A stretch of DNA of 31,297 bases from an uncultured Lachnospiraceae bacterium (GCA_910576895.1 CAJTJZ010000003.1:28692-59988), one strand, 5' to 3'. Counted from the first letter of the stretch, positions 7,826-16,741 are shown. The notes: generated by a model from the sequence alone, not told the origin. Numbers and translations: made by a program.

Positions 7826-8656
7826 TTAGTGCATATTTGCGTTTTCTTTTTGTTTTCTTTTTAACCATGTTTCATCATCTTCATAAAAGGCGGCTTGTTC
7901 TGGAAAGATTTGTGCTATTTGTTGTTCAATTTGAAATGCGTTATTTAAGTTATCATATAGAAGAAAAGTAACAATAAATAAAATAAACCAAATTCCGCCA
8001 AGGAACAGTAAAAAAATAGACCAAGGAAGAAATAGGAACATTACAATCCAATAAAGTATCATAAGAGCACAACAGCCCAAGGTTTTCCAAAAGAATTGCA
8101 GAAAAAATAATAGGCAGTTTTTCATTCGTAGTTTTTGTGTTTGTTCAAACAATACAAGCTGTGGCCAATAAAGAGAAAAGAACATCATAATAATAAGAAG
8201 TCCTAAAATATAGACAAAAATTGTTCCGGGAGTGGGAGCTTTTTTAGCCCACCAAAACATAGCTAACATAAATAAATAAAATCCAAAAAGCAAGCCAAAG
8301 ATAATTCCGGGTAAAATAGATTGTTTCCAGTTTTGTTTCATTGCTTTCTTGTAGTTTTTTGTCCATTTGCCAGAAACATCACGTAAGCTTCGTAAGATAC
8401 TATCATACAGACAAGCAAGAAAAGGACCAGCAATTGCTCCTCCTAAAATACAAGCAGGAATTAAGATTAAGACACTGGATAATAAAATAGAAGATACGAT
8501 TCCTGCAATAAGAGGAAGAAATCCAAATAATGTGAAAAGATTAATAAAAAAGAAACGTTTAAAATCTCGATCAAGAAGTTCTAAAAGGCGTGGCAGTCCT
8601 TTTAATCGCAGTCCGGTTGCAGTTGTATTTGATATAGAATGCTTAAAAAAATTCAT
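7826..8656 (-). CDS. DUF624 (YesL-like) membrane protein
   Basis: A 276-residue membrane protein with about five to six hydrophobic segments and an N-terminal F-F-x-H-S-I-S-N region. It resembles the DUF624/YesL family, whose members commonly lie beside carbohydrate ABC transporter genes; their biochemical role is not established. I place the start at 8656 (M-N-F-F-K). An ATG 15 bases upstream forms part of the GAGGAGTGA ribosome binding site and is not a credible start. That same site overlaps the stop codon of the upstream lipoprotein gene, so the two are probably coupled. It is the last gene of the minus-strand group led by the LacI regulator. Confidence 0.8.
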   Translation of the reverse strand: MNFFKHSISNTTATGLRLKGLPRLLELLDRDFKRFFFINLFTLFGFLPLIAGIVSSILLSSVLILIPACILGGAIAGPFLACLYDSILRSLRDVSGKWTKNYKKAMKQNWKQSILPGIIFGLLFGFYLFMLAMFWWAKKAPTPGTIFVYILGLLIIMMFFSLYWPQLVLFEQTQKLRMKNCLLFFLQFFWKTLGCCALMILYWIVMFLFLPWSIFLLFLGGIWFILFIVTFLLYDNLNNAFQIEQQIAQIFPEQAAFYEDDETWLKRKQKENANMH

Positions 8657-8660
8657 AAAA

Positions 8661-9260
8661 TCACTCCTCATTATAATGGTAAGAAAGATTTTCTAAAAAG
8701 TTCATTAATAATGTTTTTAAATCCTCTTCAAAATTTTCTTTGCTTGTAAGTTCGATACATAGAGTATTGTTGCCAAAGACGCAGAAAGCAGAAATTCCTT
8801 TTGTATAGGGATTGTTTGTATTTTTATGATGATAGGATAAAATAGAATAAGATAGTTCATTATCATAAAATTCTTCTTCTAAAATATCATAATTTTCTTT
8901 TGCAGCCAAAATCCAGTCATCTTTTTTCTTTTTTGCGGCATTTTCACTTTTTGTTTCTCCTAATAAAAGATAGAGTTGAGCATCATATAAATCCACAATT
9001 TCACCAGAACTATTTTCATAGTTTTCAGAATCTCCAATGCCAAAAGAAGTATAGTAAATGCCATTAGCAGCAAGTGCTTCTTTATGATCTAATAAAGTAA
9101 AAGAACCATCTATATTATTAATTGTAAGACGATTGCCAATCGTAAGATAATCTTCCTCTTTATTCATGGTATCCTTTTGTAATAAAGAATCAAAGGAACA
9201 GCCTGTTAATAAAAGGATAGTAAAAAGAAAAGGAAAGAAATAATGTATTTTTTTTATCAT
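8661..9260 (-). CDS. Putative lipoprotein, unknown function
   Basis: A 199-residue protein with a signal peptide (basic M-I-K-K, hydrophobic stretch) ending in the lipobox L-L-T-G-C (C21), so it is expected to be lipid-anchored on the outer face of the membrane. The remainder is acidic and rich in Tyr, Asn and Glu. I recognise no domain. It follows the 215-residue gene by one base and precedes the DUF624 gene by four, so the three are almost certainly co-transcribed. Confidence 0.75.
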   Translation of the reverse strand: MIKKIHYFFPFLFTILLLTGCSFDSLLQKDTMNKEEDYLTIGNRLTINNIDGSFTLLDHKEALAANGIYYTSFGIGDSENYENSSGEIVDLYDAQLYLLLGETKSENAAKKKKDDWILAAKENYDILEEEFYDNELSYSILSYHHKNTNNPYTKGISAFCVFGNNTLCIELTSKENFEEDLKTLLMNFLENLSYHYNEE

Positions 9261-9261
9261 T

Positions 9262-9909
9262 TTATTCGCCTCCTAAAAAATCCCAAAGCTGATTACATTG
9301 TTCCAAATTTTTTGAAGTATTCTTTGTGTAAAAACAGCGTCTTCCAAGAAAAAGATTGGAAAGAATTTCTTGATTGTTTCCAGAAAATGTTTGTCCTAAT
9401 GTAGTAATAGAATAGGATCCAAGGTTCATATTGGAAAGAATAGGGCAATCCTTCCATGCAATTACTTTATCTTCAATAGAATCATCAAATTCTTTTGGAC
9501 AGCTTCCATCAAAAGAAGCGAGAATCTGATATTTTTTTTGGAAACTTTCTGGATCTTCCATTAAAAAGAAATAACTTTCACAATCTGTAATATCACCAAT
9601 CAAAGTAATTTCAGAACCATATTCATAATATGCTGTTTCTGGATCAGAGCTTTCACTATCACTAAGATAGGAATGTATCTTTACAATAATCTTTCCATCT
9701 TTATTAAAATCGCTAATGATAGAGGAAAAAGATTTTTCTAGTGCTGTAATCGTGTCTTTTGGAAGTTCCGTTTTTCCAATATAGGCAATTTGAATATCAG
9801 GTGATTTTTCCCAAAGACCAAGAGCATTTCCAATAAGGCGGCAAGTAATTCCAATGAGAAAAATACCACAGATAACATAATATTTATAGTAATACCACCA
9901 GTTTTTCAT
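9262..9909 (-). CDS. Single-pass membrane protein, unknown function
   Basis: A 215-residue protein. A short N-terminus rich in Trp and Tyr (M-K-N-W-W-Y-Y-Y-K-Y-Y) leads to one membrane segment (~12-32), with the rest probably extracytoplasmic. No domain is recognised. This type of W-Y-rich N-terminal anchor followed by an extracellular domain is common in Lachnospiraceae hypothetical proteins. It starts 48 bases after the LacI stop codon with no terminator between, so it may be read through from the regulator gene. With the lipoprotein and DUF624 protein it may form a membrane complex, but this is only suggested by linkage. Confidence 0.75.
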   Translation of the reverse strand: MKNWWYYYKYYVICGIFLIGITCRLIGNALGLWEKSPDIQIAYIGKTELPKDTITALEKSFSSIISDFNKDGKIIVKIHSYLSDSESSDPETAYYEYGSEITLIGDITDCESYFFLMEDPESFQKKYQILASFDGSCPKEFDDSIEDKVIAWKDCPILSNMNLGSYSITTLGQTFSGNNQEILSNLFLGRRCFYTKNTSKNLEQCNQLWDFLGGE

Positions 9910-9957
9910 AATATAATTCCTTTCCCAAATAATTAATTATTATGATAAGATTTATTG

Positions 9958-10959
9958 CTATAAATCGAAAGTTTCCCTTGTAGTACCGCCATAGCCATAA
10001 CTAACAGGAAGACAAACAAGAGGGGGTTTTGTTAGCATATTTTCTTGTAAAAGAAGTTCAACACACATTTCTGCTATTTCCGAAACTGGTTGTATAATAG
10101 TAGAACAAATATAATCTTTATCGCCAAAAAAGCGGATACCATCAAAACCAATAATTTGTACATCTTCTGGTACTTTTATATGAAACTTTTTCAAAGTTTT
10201 TACAATATAATAGGCAAGGTTATCTGTCACACAAAAAATTCCATCAAAAGATAATTTTCCATCATAAATATGACTAGAAAGAAAGTTATCAAATTCTTGA
10301 TAAGGTGTTCCATCATCGAGAATTTTCATTTCATAAGAAAGACCACAAGAAAGGCAACCATTTTCAAATCCAGCTTTTCGCTTATTTGGCTCATTTGTTA
10401 AGGAAGAACCAATTCGCAAAAAAGCGACTTTTTTACAGCCAAGAGCTGCTAATTTTTCAGCCGCTAATTGTCCGCCGGCAAAATTATCACTAGCTACACA
10501 AGGAATTTTAGGACCCATAGAACGGTCAATAGCAACAAATGGTGTGCTTTCTTCTATAATTAAGTTAGGATTATAAGTTAATCCAATAATGCCATCTACT
10601 TTATTTTGCTGTGCCATAGTGATATATTCTTGTTCTTGTTTGGAATCGAAATCCGTTGAACAAAGTAACATTCTATATTTTCGCTTTAAAAGTGCAAGGT
10701 TAATATAATAAGTAAGAGATGCATAAAAGGGATCTTTTGTATTTGGAATTAAAAGTGCAATTGTATAGGTTTTATTTGCTTTTAATCCTTGTGCATAACT
10801 ATTGACTTGATAATTTAGTTTTTTAATAGCATCTTCTACACGTATGCGATAGGATTCTCCTACTGGAAGTCCATTGACTACCTTTGATACTGTTCCAAGA
10901 GCAACACCAGCTTCTCGTGCTACATCTTTCATTGTTGGCATTGAAGTTTCTTTTTTCAT
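9958..10959 (-). CDS. LacI-family transcriptional regulator of the sucrose/FOS locus
   Basis: A 333-residue repressor. The N-terminal HTH and hinge helix read T-M-K-D-V-A-R-E-A-G-V ... T-V-S-K-V-V-N-G ... N-Y-Q-V-N (about residues 9-55), followed by a periplasmic-binding-protein-like effector domain (~65-330). The start is supported by AAGGAGG seven bases upstream. It is divergent from the ABC permease operon across 497 bases holding palindromic TGAAACGTTAT-type sites, one just downstream of the permease promoter, as expected for a repressor. The effector is probably a fructose-containing sugar, given the fructosidase and fructokinase genes; this is inferred. Confidence 0.9.
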   Translation of the reverse strand: MKKETSMPTMKDVAREAGVALGTVSKVVNGLPVGESYRIRVEDAIKKLNYQVNSYAQGLKANKTYTIALLIPNTKDPFYASLTYYINLALLKRKYRMLLCSTDFDSKQEQEYITMAQQNKVDGIIGLTYNPNLIIEESTPFVAIDRSMGPKIPCVASDNFAGGQLAAEKLAALGCKKVAFLRIGSSLTNEPNKRKAGFENGCLSCGLSYEMKILDDGTPYQEFDNFLSSHIYDGKLSFDGIFCVTDNLAYYIVKTLKKFHIKVPEDVQIIGFDGIRFFGDKDYICSTIIQPVSEIAEMCVELLLQENMLTKPPLVCLPVSYGYGGTTRETFDL

Positions 10960-11205
10960 GATAAATTCCTCCTTGATATCATTCCATAAAAAATAAGTAT
11001 AAAGTTATCATAATATATATAATTTCATGAAATCATGTGAATATAAAAAATACAGTAGATTATATAAAGCAAAAATAGGGCAATCCCTTTTATATAGTAT
11101 AAAGATTCTTAATAATATTACACAAAAGAAATAGTATATAACTGTATTTTTTGTTATTATACTCCAATACCTATCATTTGTAAAGGGGTTTATGAAATAA
11201 AATTA

Positions 11206-11220
11206 TGAAACGTTATGTGA
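11206..11220 (+). promoter_or_regulatory. Candidate upstream LacI-family operator
   Basis: TGAAACGTTATGTGA shares its first 11 bases with the reverse complement of the site at 11357-11371 (TGAAACGTTATTTCA). The two sites are about 150 bases apart and could support looping or control the divergent regulator gene. Confidence 0.5.
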
Positions 11221-11315
11221 AATAATTAAATGGTTATTTTATATAAAAACACAAAACATTTTTTGTATATATTCCATAAAAACAGCAAAATTACCAAAGA
11301 ATAATAAGAAAATTA

Positions 11316-11344
11316 TTGACTTAATATGGAAATGGTGCTATGTT
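11316..11344 (+). promoter_or_regulatory. SigA-type promoter of the ABC sugar operon
   Basis: -35 TTGACT (11316-11321), 17-base spacer, -10 TATGTT (11339-11344). The predicted transcript start is near 11351, just before the palindromic operator. Confidence 0.7.
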
Positions 11345-11356
11345 ATAGTCAACAGA

Positions 11357-11371
11357 TGAAATAACGTTTCA
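11357..11371 (+). promoter_or_regulatory. LacI-family operator downstream of the promoter
   Basis: TGAAATAACGTTTCA is an almost symmetrical palindrome (outer TGAAA/TTTCA) of the form bound by LacI-family repressors. It covers about +7 to +21 of the predicted transcript, a typical roadblock position. Confidence 0.65.
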
Positions 11372-11456
11372 CAAATGCATGCAATGGAAACAGAGAAATT
11401 TATGGGATATCCTCTTTTATGGATTCTGGTCAGATAAAAAAGAAAGGAGAAGGGAT

Positions 11457-12389
11457 ATGAAAAAAAATACATCGGCTATTGTCACAGGGAGTCATAAATC
11501 TCTAAAAAAACGCTTATTGGATAATTGGCAATTATATGCAATGCTTTTTATTCCAGTAGTATTAACAATTATCTATAAGTACTATCCTATATACGGTATT
11601 CAAATTGCATTTCGGGATTATAAGGCTAATCGTGGTATGTTTGGGAGTGAATGGGTTGGTTTCGAGTGGTTTCGCCGTTTTTTCAGTTCACCGAACTGTA
11701 TTCGTATGATAAAAAATACAGTTTTAATTAGTTTCTATGGATTATTATGGAGTTTTCCAGTTCCTATTATTCTTGCATTGATGATTAATCAATTAAGATT
11801 TAACCGTTTTAAAAGAGTAGTACAAACAGTACTTTATGCACCACATTTCATTTCTATTATGGTTATCTGCGGTATGATTCGTATTTTTTTAAGTCCTTCT
11901 GGCGGTTTAATCAATCTTCTGGCGGGTACAAGTATTGATTTTTTGTCAGAAGCATCTGCTTTTCGTACTATTTTCATTGCTTCTGGTATTTGGCAAGATG
12001 CAGGATGGGGCATTATTGTTTATATGGCTACGTTATCCAATATTGATACTTCTCATTATGAAGCAGCAAAGATAGATGGTGCATCTATGTTTCAGAGAAT
12101 TTGGTATATTGATATTCCAGAGCTAATTCCTACGATTGTTTTAATGCTGATTATGAGTGCAGGTGGACTTATGAATGTAGGATTTGAAAAGGTATGGCTA
12201 TTACAAACAGATTTGAATAAAGCAACAAGTGATGTTATTTCTGTTTATGTTTATCAACAAGGTATAGAAAGTGCTAAGTATAGTTACTCGACAGCAATTG
12301 GATTATTTAATACAGTAGTTAATATTATTTTATTAATTATTGTAAATACAATCGCCAGCAAGATTTCAGAAGATACGAGCTTTGTATAG
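11457..12389 (+). CDS. Sugar ABC transporter permease (LplB type)
   Basis: A 310-residue membrane permease with about six hydrophobic segments. The EAA loop, contacting the ATPase, reads E-A-A-K-I-D-G-A-S and begins at E202. I set the start at 11457 (M-K-K-N-T-S), preceded by AGGAGAAGGG; an in-frame ATG at 11379 has no ribosome binding site and would add 26 residues. Family members (LplB/YtcP group) form a heterodimer with the next gene's product and usually use a shared MsmX-like ATPase encoded elsewhere, which fits the absence of an ATPase gene here. The substrate is inferred from the GH32 and fructokinase genes: sucrose or short fructo-oligosaccharides. Confidence 0.9.
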   Translation: MKKNTSAIVTGSHKSLKKRLLDNWQLYAMLFIPVVLTIIYKYYPIYGIQIAFRDYKANRGMFGSEWVGFEWFRRFFSSPNCIRMIKNTVLISFYGLLWSFPVPIILALMINQLRFNRFKRVVQTVLYAPHFISIMVICGMIRIFLSPSGGLINLLAGTSIDFLSEASAFRTIFIASGIWQDAGWGIIVYMATLSNIDTSHYEAAKIDGASMFQRIWYIDIPELIPTIVLMLIMSAGGLMNVGFEKVWLLQTDLNKATSDVISVYVYQQGIESAKYSYSTAIGLFNTVVNIILLIIVNTIASKISEDTSFV

Positions 12390-12401
12390 GAGGTGTAAGC
12401 A

Positions 12402-13310
12402 ATGAGTGCAAAAACAAAATTTGGTCGTTTAAAAGGATTTTCAGAACGAACGAGTGATATTATTTTAGTTACTATTTGTGTAGTTATTCTTTTAATTGTT
12501 GCATATCCCCTATATTATGTATTAATTGCTTCTGTATCAAATCCATATGATGTTTATGCTGGAAAAACCTTTTTCTTTCCAAGTGAGTTTACCTTAAATG
12601 GATATAAGGCAGTATTTGCTGATAAAAATATTTTTACAGGCTATCTTAATAGTATTAAATATACAGTGATTGGTACTATATTTTCGGTAGTTATGGTTTA
12701 TTTAACAGCATATCCGCTTAGTATTAAGGATTTGCCGGGAAGAAAATTTTTAAGTATCTTTTTTATTATTACTATGTATTTTGGAGGCGGATTGATTCCT
12801 ACTTATTTGGTAGTAAAGGATACAGGATTGTTAAATAATATTTGGGCATTGTTTCTTCCGGGTGGTGTTGCTGTTGGCAATATGATTATTGTAAGAAACT
12901 TCTTTGAAAATAGTATTCCAAAAGAATTGATTGAGGCAGCAAAAATTGATGGTGCATCCAATTGGTTGATTTTTATTAAAGTAGTTGTTCCTCTTAGTCG
13001 TTCTATTATGGCAGTTATGGTCGTATTTAGTATGGTTGCCTATTGGAATGATTGGTTTACAGCAATGATTTATGTACCGGGAGATGAAACAGCTCCATTG
13101 CCATTAGTGCTTCGTGGTATTTTAATTAAAAGTTCTGCCAGTGCCAGTCAAAGTAGTACCATATCGGGTGGTTATGCAGAATTAAATAAATTGACAGAAT
13201 TAATTAAGTTTTCTTCGATTATTGTTGCGGCCGCACCGATGTTAATTATTTATCCATTTGTTCAGAAATACTTTGAAAAAGGCTTTATGGCAGGTGCAGT
13301 AAAAGGTTAA
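12402..13310 (+). CDS. Sugar ABC transporter permease (YtcP/AraQ type)
   Basis: A 302-residue second permease with about six hydrophobic segments and the EAA motif E-A-A-K-I-D-G-A-S starting at E178. AGGAGG lies just before its ATG, overlapping the end of the first permease gene; the genes are 12 bases apart. The C-terminal end K-Y-F-E-K-G-F-M-A-G-A-V-K-G is typical of this family. It acts with the LplB-type permease and the binding lipoprotein encoded next. Confidence 0.9.
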   Translation: MSAKTKFGRLKGFSERTSDIILVTICVVILLIVAYPLYYVLIASVSNPYDVYAGKTFFFPSEFTLNGYKAVFADKNIFTGYLNSIKYTVIGTIFSVVMVYLTAYPLSIKDLPGRKFLSIFFIITMYFGGGLIPTYLVVKDTGLLNNIWALFLPGGVAVGNMIIVRNFFENSIPKELIEAAKIDGASNWLIFIKVVVPLSRSIMAVMVVFSMVAYWNDWFTAMIYVPGDETAPLPLVLRGILIKSSASASQSSTISGGYAELNKLTELIKFSSIIVAAAPMLIIYPFVQKYFEKGFMAGAVKG

Positions 13311-13344
13311 AAGTCTATAAAATAAAATATAGAAAGGAAAAAGT

Positions 13345-15030
13345 ATGATGAGAAAATTAAAATTATGGAAAAAGATGGTATGTATGACAGTTCTTGCAGG
13401 GCTTATCGTATCTTTTGGAGGCTGTGGAAAAGGAAGTGAGCCAACAACAAAGGTAGAGCCCGGTGTAGCTAATACAGATGTATCTCAAACAAGTTTTGAT
13501 ATTATGGGAGGAATGAGTGCATTAAGTAAAGGTTATGATGATAACGAAGTGTTAAATAAGCTACAAAAAGATGCAGGAGTTGAGATTGAATGGACTTGTA
13601 TGAGTGATTCTTTAGCAGAGCAAGTAAATATTCGTATTGGAGGCGGTCAACTTCCAGATGCTTTTTTGGGTGTAGGATTTAGTAATTATGATTTAACAAA
13701 TTATGGAATAGATGGAACTTTTATTGATTTAACTCCTTATTTAACAGAAGAATATATGCCAAATCTATGTAAAATTTTAGAGGAAAATCCCGATATACGT
13801 AGTGCGATTACTATGAGTGATGGATGTATCTATGGGCTTCCAGCAGGAGAAAGAATGGGAACGGCTGGTATTGGAGCGAAAGAAGACTATAGTATTTATA
13901 CCATTCCACAATTTAGTATGATTAATAAGGCATGGTTAGATGATTTAGGGCTTTCAGTACCTACTACATTGGAAGAATTGCATACAGCATTAAAAGCATT
14001 TAAAGAGAATGATATGAGTGCAAAATATTATGGAAATGATGCAGGTTCTACGATTCCAATGAGTACAGGATTTGATCAATGGTGTTGGGGACAAAATATT
14101 TTCTATGCAGGCTTTGGTTTTACAAATTGGCCAAATGATGTTTGCAATGATCTTATTTTAACAAAAGATGGAAAAGCAGAATTTGTTTGTGCAAAAGATG
14201 AATATCGTCAGGCAATTTCTTATTTCCATGACTGGTTTGCAGAAGGTTTGATGGATCAGGAAATGTTTAGTCAAACAGATACCCAGTTAATTGCAAAATG
14301 TTCCCAAGGATATGTTGGTGTGGCAACTTGGTGGTATATTGAAGAAGTCATGGGAGAGTATGCAAAAGATTATGTATTTCTTCCAATTCTTGATGGACCA
14401 GATGGAAGCCATAATGTTACAGTGCGAACAGGTGGTGCAACCAATAGTGGAAATTTGAATATTACAAGTGCTTGTAAAAGCCCTGCCAAGCTATTAAAGT
14501 TTTTTGATCAATGGTATGATCCAGAAATCGTAATGCAGCTTCAATATGGCCCTATTGGAACTTATTTTACAGAGCAAGATGAAAATGGAATTTGGCAAAG
14601 TATTACGGATGAAGAAAGCAAAGAAAAATATGGAAAAAGTGCTGGAGAGTTAAAAGGTGAGTATGAAGTATATGGACCAAAATTAATTCTTAGTGAATAT
14701 TATAATACAACTTTTAAGATGGAAGATCGTGCGATTGAAAGATTAACAGACTTAAATGAATTTTGGATGCCATATGTAGATAGTACGGTTACATATCCAG
14801 TAGACTGTGTATATACAGAGGATGAATTAGATACGATTGATTTGTATAAAGTTGACTTTGAAAATAAAGTATCAGAAATGGAAGGTTTATGGATAAAAAA
14901 TGGCGGTCCAACAGATAAAGAATGGGAAGATTATTTAAGCACCTTAAAAGGAAGCTGTGGAATGGAAGAACTCCAAAAAGCATATCAAGGAGCTTATGAC
15001 CGTTATGCAGAAGCAAAAGATGCAGAATAA
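13345..15030 (+). CDS. ABC transporter substrate-binding lipoprotein
   Basis: A 561-residue extracellular binding protein. The signal peptide (basic M-M-R-K-L-K, hydrophobic ~11-24) ends in S-F-G-G-C with lipidated C27, followed by a flexible G-K-G-S-E-P-T-T linker. Its large size is typical of the LipO/YtcQ group that pairs with LplB/YtcP permeases. It follows the second permease gene by 34 bases. Many aromatic residues (for example N-W-P, W-W-Y) are consistent with sugar binding. The ligand is inferred to be sucrose or fructo-oligosaccharide from the downstream genes. The operon probably ends here, before the inverted repeat at 15051-15101. Confidence 0.9.
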   Translation: MMRKLKLWKKMVCMTVLAGLIVSFGGCGKGSEPTTKVEPGVANTDVSQTSFDIMGGMSALSKGYDDNEVLNKLQKDAGVEIEWTCMSDSLAEQVNIRIGGGQLPDAFLGVGFSNYDLTNYGIDGTFIDLTPYLTEEYMPNLCKILEENPDIRSAITMSDGCIYGLPAGERMGTAGIGAKEDYSIYTIPQFSMINKAWLDDLGLSVPTTLEELHTALKAFKENDMSAKYYGNDAGSTIPMSTGFDQWCWGQNIFYAGFGFTNWPNDVCNDLILTKDGKAEFVCAKDEYRQAISYFHDWFAEGLMDQEMFSQTDTQLIAKCSQGYVGVATWWYIEEVMGEYAKDYVFLPILDGPDGSHNVTVRTGGATNSGNLNITSACKSPAKLLKFFDQWYDPEIVMQLQYGPIGTYFTEQDENGIWQSITDEESKEKYGKSAGELKGEYEVYGPKLILSEYYNTTFKMEDRAIERLTDLNEFWMPYVDSTVTYPVDCVYTEDELDTIDLYKVDFENKVSEMEGLWIKNGGPTDKEWEDYLSTLKGSCGMEELQKAYQGAYDRYAEAKDAE

Positions 15031-15050
15031 AAGAAAGAAATAATTTTTTT

Positions 15051-15101
15051 CAATATTGGGACGGATAAGTAAGTAAGATATATGTATTTGTCCCAATATT
15101 G
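15051..15101 (+). repeat. 12-bp inverted repeat around the GH32 promoter
   Basis: CAATATTGGGAC (15051-15062) and GTCCCAATATTG (15090-15101) are perfect inverse copies separated by 27 bases. A TATAAT -10 box lies at 15105-15110, so the right arm sits between -35 and -10. No T-run follows, so a terminator is less likely than an operator or RNA switch. Confidence 0.6.
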
Positions 15102-15104
15102 TGT

Positions 15105-15110
15105 TATAAT
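15105..15110 (+). promoter_or_regulatory. Candidate -10 box of the GH32 gene
   Basis: A consensus TATAAT about 58 bases before the GH32 start. The -35 region (15082-15087, ATGTAT) is poor, as expected if an activator helps or if the site is chance. Confidence 0.4.
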
Positions 15111-15167
15111 AAATTAGAACTTTTTGGTTTCATCATTTTTAGAAAAAATGGAAAAGGAGCGTTTTTA

Positions 15168-16649
15168 ATGAGTCAGATTTTAAGAGATGCAAGAAAATAT
15201 GAGGAACTTATGGAAAAAAAGCTTGCAAAACAGGAAAGACCAGAATTTCATTTATCTGCTCGTATAGGTTGGATGAATGATCCGAATGGCTTTTCATTTT
15301 ATAAAGGAAAGTATCATTTATTTTATCAATATAATCCTTATGCATCGCATTGGGGATCTATCCATTGGGCACATGCAGTTAGCCAAGATTTATTACATTG
15401 GGAACAATTTCCAGCCGCACTAGCACCAGATAATGATTATGATAGAGATGGCTGTTTTTCTGGAAGTGCAGTTACTATGGAAGACGGAAGGCATTTATTA
15501 ATGTATACAGGTGTTTCAAAAGAGATGCAGCCAGAAGGAGAGATGAAAGATATTCAATCGCAATGTATTGCTATTGGAGATGGTATCGATTATGAAAAAC
15601 ATCCAAGAAATCCAATCTTACATAAAGAGCATTTGCCAGAGGGAGGAAGTCCTTATGATTTTCGAGATCCAAAACTTTGGAGAGAAGAAGATGGTTCTTT
15701 TTTTTGTGTGATAGGAAATTGCGATAAAGAGAAAGATGGACAGATTTTGCTTTATAGCAGTAAAGATGGTATTGATTGGAAATATGAAAAGATTTTGATA
15801 AAAAATCATGGGCGTTTTGGAAAAATGTGGGAGTGTCCTGACTTTTTTTCATTAGATGGAAAGCAAGTTTTGCTTGTAAGCCCACAAGATATGTTGCCAC
15901 AGGGATTTGAATATCATAATGGAAATGGAACGCTTTGTCTGATAGGAACATACGATAAAGAAACAAAAACATTTACAGAGGAGCATAATCAAGCAATTGA
16001 TTATGGAATTGATTTTTATGCCCCACAGACCGTTCTTGCAAAAGATGGAAGAAGAATTATGATTGGCTGGATGCAAAATTGGGATTCTTGTGGGGGTAAT
16101 TCGGAAGAAAGAGCATGGTTTGGACAGATGAGTCTACCAAGGGAACTTTCTATAAAAAATGGAAAATTATACCAACAACCAATTCGGGAGTTGGAAAATA
16201 TGCATGGAACACAAGTAAAATATGAAAACATTACTTTTACCGATATTTTAAAATTAGATCATATCAAAGGAAGAAAAGTGGATATGGAGTTATCCATTCA
16301 TTCTGCTAATACAGAAAATATTTATCGAAAATTTGCAGTACGCTTTGCACAAAATGAAAAGTTCCAGACTTCTATTAGCTTTCGGCCATATGAATCTACG
16401 CTTAAGATAGATAGAAAATTTTCTGGTTCAAGAAGAGCGATTATCCACCAACGCCGTAGTTTTGTAAAAAATGAAGCTGGCGAAATAAAATTAAGACTTA
16501 TTTTAGACCATTTTAGTGTAGAGGTTTTTGTAAATGATGGTGAACAAGTGCTTTCAGCAACTATATATACAGATTTAGCAGCAGACAATATTTCTTTTTT
16601 TGCGGATGGTATCGTGACAATGAATGTGGTAAAATATGATATTATATAG
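15168..16649 (+). CDS. GH32 beta-fructofuranosidase / sucrose(-6-P) hydrolase
   Basis: A 493-residue glycoside hydrolase that cleaves terminal fructose from sucrose or fructo-oligosaccharides. The three catalytic motifs are intact: W-M-N-D-P-N-G (nucleophile D38), R-D-P-K (D167, transition-state stabiliser) and W-E-C-P-D (acid/base E222). A five-bladed propeller (~25-330) is followed by a C-terminal beta-sandwich. No signal peptide, so it works in the cytoplasm. I start at 15168, preceded by AAAAGGAGC; an upstream in-frame ATG at 15099 lies inside the inverted repeat and lacks a ribosome binding site. Because the import system is an ABC transporter, the natural substrate is probably unphosphorylated sucrose or kestose-type oligosaccharides, not sucrose-6-P. 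Confidence 0.93.
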   Translation: MSQILRDARKYEELMEKKLAKQERPEFHLSARIGWMNDPNGFSFYKGKYHLFYQYNPYASHWGSIHWAHAVSQDLLHWEQFPAALAPDNDYDRDGCFSGSAVTMEDGRHLLMYTGVSKEMQPEGEMKDIQSQCIAIGDGIDYEKHPRNPILHKEHLPEGGSPYDFRDPKLWREEDGSFFCVIGNCDKEKDGQILLYSSKDGIDWKYEKILIKNHGRFGKMWECPDFFSLDGKQVLLVSPQDMLPQGFEYHNGNGTLCLIGTYDKETKTFTEEHNQAIDYGIDFYAPQTVLAKDGRRIMIGWMQNWDSCGGNSEERAWFGQMSLPRELSIKNGKLYQQPIRELENMHGTQVKYENITFTDILKLDHIKGRKVDMELSIHSANTENIYRKFAVRFAQNEKFQTSISFRPYESTLKIDRKFSGSRRAIIHQRRSFVKNEAGEIKLRLILDHFSVEVFVNDGEQVLSATIYTDLAADNISFFADGIVTMNVVKYDII

Positions 16650-16700
16650 GGTAAAATTGTTAATAAGTAATTTATGACAATTCCTAGTGATATTGTAGGT

Positions 16701-16741
16701 GCAAAGAATAGAATCATGACATATTCTTTTTTATTCTTTGC
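16701..16741. repeat. Inverted repeat between GH32 and fructokinase genes
   Basis: GCAAAGAATA (16701-16710) pairs with TATTCTTTGC (16732-16741), and AGAAT/ATTCT can continue inside. It is terminator-like but without a T-run on the plus strand; it may weaken transcription into the fructokinase gene. Confidence 0.4.

Larger units (their letters stand above)
10960..11456. other. Divergent regulatory region, 497 bases
   Basis: Very AT-rich. It holds the permease promoter, two LacI-type operator candidates (11206-11220 and 11357-11371) and a leader of about 105 bases. TTTCATGAAA at 11023-11032 is a short palindrome close to the regulator gene. I see no open frame with a ribosome binding site and no recognisable RNA. 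The regulator's own promoter is not clear. Confidence 0.7.

Noticed and set aside
8657..8671. Upstream ATG for the DUF624 gene
   Set aside because: The ATG is embedded in the ribosome binding site GAGGAGTGA used by the next ATG at 8656.
8367..8696. 109-residue open frame on the plus strand
   Set aside because: It is antisense to the DUF624 gene, very Lys/Arg/Ile-rich, and has no ribosome binding site; a shadow of the membrane-protein coding strand.
11023..11032. TTTCATGAAA as a third LacI operator
   Set aside because: Too short and lacking the central ACGTT shared by the other two sites; in such AT-rich DNA it may be chance.
11379..11456. 26-residue N-terminal extension of the first permease
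   Set aside because: No ribosome binding site at 11379, whereas AGGAGAAGGG directly precedes 11457; the extension would also start within a few bases of the operator.
15571..15972. 133-residue minus-strand open frame inside GH32
   Set aside because: It is fully antisense to catalytic-domain codons of GH32 and shows no independent gene signals.
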